6,151 bases of DNA from Methanomassiliicoccaceae archaeon (GTDB lineage Archaea; Thermoplasmatota; Thermoplasmata; Methanomassiliicoccales; Methanomethylophilaceae), in the NCBI GenBank assembly GCA_009778265.1, contig WRKA01000129.1:1-6151 (forward strand). Reading direction: 5' to 3'. The translations under genes and the position numbers were made by a program. The notes under the pieces were generated by a model. It was given only the letters and a program-made list of their open reading frames with translations. It searched no databases and was not told the DNA's origin. Below are positions 1-4,823 of this stretch, piece by piece; position 1 is the stretch's first letter; every line of letters begins with the position of its first letter.

Positions 1-1154
1 GTCATAACGGAACTTTGAGCGCCGTCGATACTGTACGTAACGACGGCACCGCTGACCGGTGCTCCGTTCAGTGTGACGGTACCGGAGACGATGAAGCTTA
101 TACCTTTGTTATAGTCGAGCGCGAAATTGTGTATCTCGTTGCCGATCACAGTGAACGACGGTAACGATCCGGGGAACGCGTATGCCAGATCCGCGGACAG
201 TACACTGACGAATACGAATTTATCGCCCGAGTATACGTCTATAGAGTAGTTACCGGAAGCGTCGGTCGTCTTTGTGTATCCGATACCGCCGATGGTGTAC
301 GTAACGACGGCACCGCTGAGCGGTGTTCCGCCGAACGTCACTTTACCCGAGACTGTGTACTTCTTTGTGGTGTCGTAGTTCAGCGCGAAATTGTGCATCT
401 CGTCATCGGAGACGGTGAACGCCGGCATCTTACCGGTGTACTTGAGCGCCTCATTCTCCGATGTAACGCTGATAAATACGAAAACATCACCCGAATTCAC
501 AGATATTGTATATGATCCGCCGGCATTCGTTTTGACCAACCCCGCGACACCGTTTATTGTGTATTTGACGATGGCGCCGTCAAGCGGTGTTCCGTTCATT
601 GTGACGTTACCGGAGACGGTGAACTTCTTCGTTTTATCGTAGTCTAACGAGAAATTGTGTATCTCGTTATCCAGAACGGTGAACGACGGTAACGTTCCGG
701 TGAACTTGAGTCCGCCGCTTGCCGACGCTACGCTGACGAATGCGAAGTTATCGCCGGCGTACACGTCGATCGAGTAGTTGCCGGACGCATCGGATATCAC
801 CTTGTGCTCGGCACCGCCGTGGGCGTACGTGACCACACCTCCGGCCACGGGTGCGCCTTCCGCCGTCAGTTTCCCGGAAACGGTGAACTTCTTCGTTTTA
901 TCGTAGTCAAGCACGAAATTGTGTGTCGCATTGCCTGTTACTGTGAAGGACGGCATCGTACCGGAATATTTGAGCGCCCCGCTCGCTGACGTTACGCTGA
1001 CGAATGCGAAGTTATCGCCCGGATGTACGTTTATCGTGTACATTCCGGATGCGTCCGTCATAACGGAACTTTGAGTGCCGTTGATCTTGTACGTGACAAC
1101 GGCACCGTTCACCGGCGATCCGCCGAACGTTACCGCACCTTTCACATTAAGCGT
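1..1154 (-). repeat. Exact 264-bp (88-codon) tandem repeat array encoding Ig-like domains
   Basis: Equivalent Val codons of the (T/F)VSG-type motif start at 1145, 881, 617, 353 and 89, always 264 bp apart, and the array continues past the left edge. Two older units further upstream in the gene (equivalent codons at 1685 and 1418) are spaced 89 and 91 codons instead. Long stretches are identical between units: 616-644 equals 880-908 (29 bp), and 729-755 equals 993-1019 (27 bp). The first 19 bases of the window recur at 1057-1075, exactly four periods away. The rest of each unit has diverged, mostly at third positions. The pattern points to duplication followed by patchy homogenisation. Because 264 is a multiple of 3, gain or loss of a unit would keep the frame. 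Confidence 0.9.
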
Positions 1155-3287
1155 CAGATCTTCGTTGTATCTGAGCGTAAAGTTGATGTTCTCATGATCT
1201 TCCGTCATGGCGAACTTATCGTATGAGTGGCTGTTCACTTTGTAGATCGGGTCGTTCGGATCGATATTGGTGATCCTGACGGTCGTGTAGACCTTCTCTT
1301 CTATGAGATATGTGCCGTCGGTCTCCGTTGTCGCTTTTTTCGGCGTTCCGTTGTCGACGGTGTACCATATATCGACACCTCCCATACCGGTCCCGTTGAA
1401 CGTTACCGTGCCTGAGATCCTGAACTCATGGTCCGGATCGTAATCCATTATGAAGTTATATTCACGGTCTATGCTGATCGTGAACGGATCCGGGAGACCG
1501 CCTTTCAACACCAGGCCGTTCTTCCTGAGATCTTTGAACTCGAATTCGCAGCCTACGGGTACCGGCACCGAATATTTGCCGGCGGAGTCCGTGATCACCG
1601 GTACGTACGAGGCGCCGTCCAGAGTATATACTATCTCGACGCCCGCGAGCGGTGTGTTATCTATGAACTTCACCGTTCCGCTGATCACCGCCGTCCTGTT
1701 GAGTATCGGGAAACCGTCGTTCACACCTTTGATGATCGTCCATGTGCCGGCGAAATCCCATCCTTTCACTGTCTTTCCGTTGACGGTCGTCGTTCCCGTG
1801 TAGTAGACCGAGGTCCCGGCGTACGCGTCCTGCAGCGTCGGCCTCATTGAATTAACGGACTTCGGACCGCTTCCCTGGTCTGCCTTCCTTGCCGGACTGC
1901 TGGAACCGTCCAGCGTGGCGTACCCTCTGACTATTTCCTTGGCATAGTTCTCCGGGTAATAACAGTTGACCAGTGATACCTGTGCGGCCGATATCGAATA
2001 CCCCACTATGCCTCCGGAATAGTTCAGGGCGTCCACTTGCGTGGATGTTATCTGTCCGACACTGTAACAGTTGGATATCTTCGTTGTGTTGTGCGTATAT
2101 CCTAAAATACCTCCGGAGTATCCGAAATAGTTCGCCTTCGCGTTTATCGAACCCGTGTTGTAACAGTCGGATATCGTCAGTACCTGCGCCGCCGCGGACG
2201 CGTGTCCGAGTATACCGCCGGCATGTACGATGCTGGTCGTCGATCTGGCGTCTATGGAACCTGTGTTGAAACATTTGCTCGCGGACGCCTCCGTCGTCGT
2301 GTAGGGTTCCAGACCGCCTGCGATACCGCCCACATGCAGTTCGGCCGCCCCTGTTACAAGTGCGGAGATGTTGCCGGTGTTGTAACATATCGTTGCCTCT
2401 GTGCTCATTAGGCCCACAATGCCGCCTATCGACGTCTCGGTTGTCGATACCACCGTTATGTTCAGGCTGTTGTAACAGTTCCCGATATAGCCGCTGGAAG
2501 TACCGGCGATGCCTCCGACATACAATTTCTCCTTCCATTCCGGTTTGTACAGTACTGTCACCGATCCGTCCACGAGACCGAGGTTCTCCACCTTCGCGCC
2601 CGGAGCGATGTTCTTGAAGAATCCCATTGACAACTCCGATCCGTCGGAGAATCTCCTTATGTCCAATCCGGAGATCTTGTAACCGTTACCGTCGAATATT
2701 CCGGTGAAATTCTCTATCGGATTGAAGTTCCCGTTGGAACTGATGTTGAAAGTGACCGGGGTCATCGATGATCCGTTGGTCCTTATCTCTCTCGCGTATG
2801 CGAACTCATATTTCGTATTCTGAGACCCGGTATCATATATGATCCCTCCCAGAACGAACGAGTGCGTACCGGCTGTCGGTACGGGCATCGAGATCGTATT
2901 GATCTTGGACCCCGTTACATAGACCCCGTCTACATAGAGACTCCATGACATTGTGTTAAAGAGCGTGGATCCGCTCGCGCTCAAAAGTTGGAATTTCAAA
3001 TACCCCGAATCGATGGATACCGAAATACGCATGTTCATTCCGCCGTTCTTATCGTCGTTCGGCCCGAATGTTATATTGTCCGTAAGATAATATTTACCGT
3101 TAAGCGGATACGAATTACCTATCTTGGCAAGATCCGCCGGCGAGGATATCGGTGTGTATCCTTCGAATTTTGATAATGATGTGTCCCCGTCGTTGTCATT
3201 CCTAATAAGGTCCAACACGGGCGCGGCCGACAATGCGAGCAGCATCACCGCCGCCGCTATAACAAGAAATGAGGATCTCTTCTTCAT
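1..3287 (-). CDS. Giant exported GLUG-repeat / carboxypeptidase-regulatory-like (adhesin-like) surface protein, C-terminus outside window
   Basis: A single uninterrupted frame gives 1095 codons and runs off the left edge, so the C-terminus and any anchor are unseen. The start is set by AGGAGG (3295-3300) 7 nt before ATG. Residues 1-24 are a signal peptide or N-terminal anchor: KKR followed by a hydrophobic run. Residues 47-74 (ISSPADLAKIG, then YPLNGKYYLTDNITF) and 194-210 (FTGIFDGNGYKISGLDI) are the lead-in seen in GLUG adhesin-like proteins, separated by about 110 unrecognised residues. Six GLUG repeats begin near residues 257, 287, 319, 356, 391 and 424, each of GGI(A/V/L)G plus usually (N/D)CYNxGxI type. 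From about 533 come seven Ig-like units (SGTVTFxGxPxxGAVVTY, TDASGNYSIDV, PSFTV, HNFxLDY), typical of carboxypeptidase-regulatory-like beta-sandwiches. A role in adhesion or the cell envelope is inferred from architecture only. It probably forms an operon with the 52-codon ORF upstream. Confidence 0.9.
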   Translation of the reverse strand, partial: MKKRSSFLVIAAAVMLLALSAAPVLDLIRNDNDGDTSLSKFEGYTPISSPADLAKIGNSYPLNGKYYLTDNITFGPNDDKNGGMNMRISVSIDSGYLKFQLLSASGSTLFNTMSWSLYVDGVYVTGSKINTISMPVPTAGTHSFVLGGIIYDTGSQNTKYEFAYAREIRTNGSSMTPVTFNISSNGNFNPIENFTGIFDGNGYKISGLDIRRFSDGSELSMGFFKNIAPGAKVENLGLVDGSVTVLYKPEWKEKLYVGGIAGTSSGYIGNCYNSLNITVVSTTETSIGGIVGLMSTEATICYNTGNISALVTGAAELHVGGIAGGLEPYTTTEASASKCFNTGSIDARSTTSIVHAGGILGHASAAAQVLTISDCYNTGSINAKANYFGYSGGILGYTHNTTKISNCYSVGQITSTQVDALNYSGGIVGYSISAAQVSLVNCYYPENYAKEIVRGYATLDGSSSPARKADQGSGPKSVNSMRPTLQDAYAGTSVYYTGTTTVNGKTVKGWDFAGTWTIIKGVNDGFPILNRTAVISGTVKFIDNTPLAGVEIVYTLDGASYVPVITDSAGKYSVPVPVGCEFEFKDLRKNGLVLKGGLPDPFTISIDREYNFIMDYDPDHEFRISGTVTFNGTGMGGVDIWYTVDNGTPKKATTETDGTYLIEEKVYTTVRITNIDPNDPIYKVNSHSYDKFAMTEDHENINFTLRYNEDLTLNVKGAVTFGGSPVNGAVVTYKINGTQSSVMTDASGMYTINVHPGDNFAFVSVTSASGALKYSGTMPSFTVTGNATHNFVLDYDKTKKFTVSGKLTAEGAPVAGGVVTYAHGGAEHKVISDASGNYSIDVYAGDNFAFVSVASASGGLKFTGTLPSFTVLDNEIHNFSLDYDKTKKFTVSGNVTMNGTPLDGAIVKYTINGVAGLVKTNAGGSYTISVNSGDVFVFISVTSENEALKYTGKMPAFTVSDDEMHNFALNYDTTKKYTVSGKVTFGGTPLSGAVVTYTIGGIGYTKTTDASGNYSIDVYSGDKFVFVSVLSADLAYAFPGSLPSFTVIGNEIHNFALDYNKGISFIVSGTVTLNGAPVSGAVVTYSIDGAQSSVM
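2009..2519 (-). repeat. Six GLUG motifs inside the surface protein
   Basis: At protein level the units begin at V257, I287, V319, A356, S391 and S424. Each starts with x-G-G-I-(A/V/L)-G. About 10 to 20 residues later five of them continue with a Cys-aromatic-Asn/Ser core (NCYN, ICYN, KCFN, DCYN, NCYS), and the sixth ends in NCYYPENY. Spacing is irregular (30 to 37 residues), unlike the exact 88-residue array downstream. GLUG motifs are found in bacterial and archaeal exported proteins and are thought to form a repetitive beta structure; the molecular function is unknown. One Cys per repeat at the same position suggests a regular ladder along the fold. Confidence 0.85.
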
Positions 3288-3442
3288 GATAGTTCCTCCT
3301 TCGTCGATCCCGCATCGGCGGGGATCAGGTCCCAAATGGCCTCTATAACGCTGACCGTCGCCGCCATCTCCTCAGAAACTGAGATAGCTACGGTCCTGCA
3401 GTCTTCCTCATCGGTGATGAGGTGCCCTTCACAACTCTCCAT
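3284..3442 (-). CDS. Small acidic ORF (52 aa) translationally coupled to the surface protein
   Basis: ATG at 3442 opens 52 codons, beginning MESCEGHLITDEEDCRT and ending GSTKEELS. The TGA overlaps the surface-protein ATG in an ATGA junction, and the AGGAGG of the large gene lies within its last codons. This geometry is typical of translational coupling. The peptide is very acidic (about 13 Asp/Glu against one Arg and one Lys), has two Cys (residues 4 and 15), and shows no signal peptide or membrane segment. The region before the ATG is purine-rich (GAGGGAGAG) but the best Shine-Dalgarno match sits rather far upstream. No family is recognised. It could be a small regulatory protein, a leader peptide that sets expression of the large gene, or a chance ORF in a long leader. 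The junction and the promoter just upstream argue for a real gene. Confidence 0.5.
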   Translation of the reverse strand: MESCEGHLITDEEDCRTVAISVSEEMAATVSVIEAIWDLIPADAGSTKEELS

Positions 3443-3464
3443 TCTCTCTCACTCTCCCTCTGTG

Positions 3465-3491
3465 CTTAACCTCTGATAAATCAGCGTTAAG
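3465..3491. promoter_or_regulatory. 27-bp inverted repeat in the leader of the surface-protein transcript (operator or leader hairpin)
   Basis: On the minus strand the arms read CTTAACGCTGAT and ATCAGAGGTTAAG around a TT centre. CTTAAC pairs with GTTAAG, and CTGAT with ATCAG, with a 1-versus-2-nt mismatch between them. It lies just inside the predicted transcript start and about 20 nt before the 52-codon ORF. A third TTAAC sits in the promoter at 3507-3511. It could bind a dimeric repressor or fold in the leader RNA; the sequence cannot separate these. Confidence 0.45.
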
Positions 3492-3506
3492 TTCTCTCAA
3501 CAGGGT

Positions 3507-3546
3507 GTTAAGCATTCGTATATATAAGATATTTGGTATATATTTC
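3507..3546 (-). promoter_or_regulatory. Promoter P1 for the surface-protein transcript
   Basis: On the minus strand, an upstream element (ATATACCAAATATCT) is followed directly by TATATATA (3519-3526), then 7 nt and TTAAC (3507-3511). An archaeal start about 28 nt from the 5' edge of the TATA box would fall near 3498, giving a leader of about 55 nt before the 52-codon ORF. The same arrangement is repeated at P2 and P3. Confidence 0.7.
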
Positions 3547-3619
3547 GTATAAAGGTGGTCTAAAAGTAACTTAATATGATATAATATATCTAATATAATA
3601 TAATTATAAGATATAATAC
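3547..3619. other. Very AT-rich spacer
   Basis: Low-complexity TAATATA-type sequence between the minus-strand promoter P1 and the plus-strand G+C island. Many TATA-like strings on both strands could serve as promoters, but none stands out. No coding potential is seen. Confidence 0.5.
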
Positions 3620-3732
3620 TATCGCCGTTAACATGACGGAACGGCCTGTTCCCGCGTCTCCGCCGGACGGTGTTCCGATCGATCTTTTATCTTTACGGAG
3701 TTCCTTTCCGCCGCGGGTCTTTATTTTTTATT
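3620..3732 (+). ncRNA. Candidate plus-strand structured RNA in a G+C-rich island
   Basis: A G+C-rich segment of about 95 bp is set between AT-rich blocks. It contains GCCGTT/AACGGC (3624-3629 with 3640-3645). It also contains a longer-range stem CCCGCG/CGCGGG (3651-3656 with 3712-3717) enclosing CTCCG/CGGAG (3658-3662 with 3696-3700). The closing stem is followed at once by a T-rich tract (TCTTTATTTTTTATT, 3718-3732), which would act as a terminator only for plus-strand transcription. AT-rich sequence upstream could supply a TATA box. It would be transcribed divergently from P1. No known RNA family is recognised, and the stems are short enough that chance is possible. Confidence 0.3.
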
Positions 3733-3754
3733 ATAATAATATGAAGTACAAAGA

Positions 3755-3817
3755 TCACGGAAATGACCGGAACGGTGCCTGTTGAGAGGACTGCCGTTCC
3801 GCGATCGTGTTCCGTGA
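3755..3817 (-). terminator. Nested inverted repeat after the 40-aa gene, possible terminator or 3'-UTR hairpin
   Basis: Outer arms TCACGGAA/TTCCGTGA (3755-3762 with 3810-3817) enclose inner arms CGGAACGG/CCGTTCCG (3768-3775 with 3794-3801), with an 18-nt apical loop. It begins 15 nt after the stop of the 40-aa ORF. The minus-strand sequence beyond it is only moderately T-rich (CTTTGTACTTCATATTATTAT), so it is a weak match to a classic terminator and may instead protect the 3' end. Confidence 0.45.
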
Positions 3818-3832
3818 CCGTCTTCGCGGCCC

Positions 3833-3955
3833 TCAGATGCCTCTGCCTTTCGATACCATCCCGATCACTTTCATGACCGCGATCGTTCCGATCATCATAT
3901 CCGCGAGTCCCATGGGCTTCGCGGGTCTTTCTCTAATTACGTATTCGTCTTCCAT
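3833..3955 (-). CDS. Small Met-rich protein (40 aa), unrecognised
   Basis: ATG at 3955 is preceded by AAGGAG (3964-3969) with 8-nt spacing and by promoter P2, whose predicted start near 3987 leaves a short leader of about 32 nt. The peptide begins MEDEYVIRERPAKP and continues with a 20-residue hydrophobic or amphipathic stretch (residues 16-35, including MMIGTIAVMKVIGMV), ending in basic SKGRGI. Six of 40 residues are Met. The charged head and hydrophobic middle suggest membrane association, but the segment is interrupted by a Lys and is short for a standard transmembrane helix. No family is recognised. A dedicated promoter, a good ribosome site and a downstream hairpin make a real gene likely despite its size. 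Confidence 0.65.
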   Translation of the reverse strand: MEDEYVIRERPAKPMGLADMMIGTIAVMKVIGMVSKGRGI

Positions 3956-3995
3956 CTTTATCTCTCCTTATTTCCGAAGGCGTTTACATATCACC

Positions 3996-4035
3996 GTTAA
4001 TTGTACATATATATAAAATATTCGATATATGTTTC
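3996..4035 (-). promoter_or_regulatory. Promoter P2 for the 40-aa gene
   Basis: On the minus strand, an upstream element (ATATATCGAATATTT) is followed by TATATATA (4008-4015), 7 nt, and TTAAC (3996-4000). The predicted transcript start is near 3987. It matches P3 at 15 of 20 and P1 at 16 of 20 positions just upstream of the TATA box. Confidence 0.7.
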
Positions 4036-4095
4036 ATATGAAAAAATTTTCAGATCCGCCTTATTTTGTAATATTTTTGTGTCCGGGAACAACGG

Positions 4096-4190
4096 CGAAA
4101 AGAACTAAAAAGAACGAAGAGGACCTATTGGGGGAGCGGTCCTCTTCGTTCGCAGACGGTGTGTAGCTTTTCCGTTGCCGGAAAGTCTGC
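4096..4190 (-). ncRNA. Structured small RNA with its own promoter and terminator
   Basis: The predicted start of P3, about 28 nt from the TATA box edge, falls at 4190, exactly where the first stem begins. The 5' domain is GCAGAC paired with GTCTGC (4185-4190 with 4152-4157). It stacks directly on TTTCCG/CGGAAA (4179-4184 with 4169-4174), capped by the GNRA tetraloop GCAA. An 11-nt bulge (AGCTACACACC) lies on the 3' side. A perfect 14-bp stem follows at once (4138-4151 with 4112-4125) with a 12-nt C-rich loop, then CTTTTTAGTTCTTTT. The RNA would be about 85 to 95 nt. The C-rich loop (CUCCCCC) could pair with G-rich ribosome sites, as in UCCC-type regulatory RNAs, but that is speculation. An alternative is a riboswitch-like leader for the 40-aa gene, although that gene has its own promoter. 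No known RNA family is recognised. Confidence 0.6.
4097..4151 (-). terminator. Intrinsic terminator of the small RNA
   Basis: The 14-bp perfect stem GAACGAAGAGGACC/GGTCCTCTTCGTTC with a 12-nt loop is followed on the minus strand by CTTTTTAGTTCTTTT. The plus strand has no T tract after the stem, so the hairpin is directional. It resembles a bacterial rho-independent terminator more than the plain T runs usual in archaea. Confidence 0.75.
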
Positions 4191-4198
4191 ATGTCGGT

Positions 4199-4237
4199 GT
4201 TAACCTAAGTTATATATAAAATATTCGGTATATAATC
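4199..4237 (-). promoter_or_regulatory. Promoter P3 for the small RNA
   Basis: On the minus strand, an upstream element (ATATACCGAATATTT) is followed by TATATATA (4211-4218), 7 nt, and TTAAC (4199-4203). The predicted start is near 4190. This is the third copy of the architecture seen at P1 and P2. Confidence 0.7.
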
Positions 4238-4368
4238 TATTATTGTTGAATTTTTCATATTCAATCTATAATAACTATTATATAGTATTATTTTTTAGTA
4301 TAATAATTACATCACGGGGACATTCGATACCGCGTGCTCCCGCTCCGTGTCGCGTATCTCCGGGAACG
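4238..4368. other. Gene-free spacer: AT-rich block plus a G+C-rich hairpin
   Basis: Positions 4238-4310 are AT-rich with no clear function. Positions 4311-4372 are G+C-rich and hold a stem GATAC-GCG/CGC-GTATC (4326-4334 with 4351-4358, one bulged C) with a 16-nt loop. It has no adjacent T tract and no promoter of the P1-P3 type, so I assign no role. Confidence 0.4.
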
Positions 4369-4400
4369 CCGGAAAAATTGAAAATGTATCCGTTAAAAAG
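4369..4400 (-). terminator. T-rich termination region of the mevalonate operon
   Basis: After the last stop, the minus strand carries three T runs (4395-4399, 4381-4384 and 4373-4377) within 30 nt, followed by the short dyad TCCGG/CCGGA. Archaeal RNA polymerase commonly terminates at such T stretches without a hairpin. Confidence 0.5.
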
Positions 4401-4421
4401 TTTTGAAGAACGGCGGGGGAT

Positions 4422-4823
4422 TCAGTTCTTCGGCGTGAATTTGTAACCGTAGTTGATTATCCCCGAATGCCCTTCCTCTCCGATCTTGCGCAGTACCGCG
4501 CGGACGGGCATGCCTATCTCTATCTTCTCGATATCGACGTCTACCAGCTGCCCCGTTATAAGGACACCTTCCTCCATCTCGATCATCGCCACCGCGTAAG
4601 GTCTCAGGATACTGCTGTCATGCGGCGCCTCGTGCACCACTGAATATGTGAATACGGTCCCTTCGTCCTTCAGTTTATGATCTTCCATCTTTCCGATGGA
4701 CGCGCGTCTGCATTCCGGGCAGAGGCTGCGCCTCGGAAAGAATACCTTACCGCAGTTACCGCATCTCTTCCCGATCAGATTGTATCTTCCGGGGGTCTCC
4801 CTCCAGTGTCTTGCGACGGACAT
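4422..4823 (-). CDS. Zn-ribbon/OB-fold (DUF35) partner of thiolase and HMG-CoA synthase
   Basis: The 133-residue protein has an N-terminal rubredoxin-like zinc ribbon with four Cys (C21-x2-C24 and C35-x2-C38), followed by an OB-fold from about residue 50 (GTVFTYSVVHEAP, RPYAVAMIEMEEG, GQLVDVD, then VRAVLRKIG). This is the standard DUF35 layout and length. In archaea, members encoded beside thiolase and HMG-CoA synthase bridge the two enzymes in a complex that passes acetoacetyl-CoA between them. The start is set by GGAGG (4831-4835) with 7-nt spacing. The ATG overlaps the thiolase stop by one base (TGATG), so translation is probably coupled. It acts in the cytoplasm in the early mevalonate pathway. 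All four zinc ligands are intact, so the scaffold itself looks functional. Confidence 0.93.
   Translation of the reverse strand: MSVARHWRETPGRYNLIGKRCGNCGKVFFPRRSLCPECRRASIGKMEDHKLKDEGTVFTYSVVHEAPHDSSILRPYAVAMIEMEEGVLITGQLVDVDIEKIEIGMPVRAVLRKIGEEGHSGIINYGYKFTPKN

Noticed and set aside
391..1850. Several plus-strand ORFs of 60-140 codons across the repeat region
   Set aside because: They are antisense shadows of the surface-protein repeats, recur with the 264-bp period, and show no ribosome sites or domains.
1852..2538. 228-codon minus-strand ORF opposite in frame to the surface protein
   Set aside because: It lies in another frame of the same strand inside the surface-protein gene; its Arg-rich, low-order sequence has no domain and the real frame carries clear GLUG repeats.
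3633..3785. Plus-strand 50-codon ORF beginning MTERPVPASPPDG
   Set aside because: No ribosome site; it runs through a T-rich tract and an AT-rich spacer that translates to FIFYYNN, so it looks like chance.
3494..3788. 11-nt complementarity between the apical loop of the hairpin at 3755-3817 and the start of the surface-protein transcript (3494-3504)
   Set aside because: Matches of 11 nt are expected several times by chance in a window of this size, and half of the site lies upstream of the predicted transcript start.
4061..4192. Minus-strand 43-codon ORF beginning MQTFRQRKSY, possibly leaderless from P3
   Set aside because: It reads straight through the perfect terminator stem and U tract; the palindromic structure explains the segment better than a peptide. 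A leaderless peptide is not fully excluded.
4326..4358. 8-bp bulged stem with a C-rich loop in the G+C-rich spacer
   Set aside because: No promoter of the local type and no T tract on either side; a stem this size is expected by chance in G+C-rich sequence.
4321..4372. G+C-rich island checked as a tRNA or other stable RNA
   Set aside because: No cloverleaf, acceptor stem or TTCRANNC-type T-loop can be drawn.
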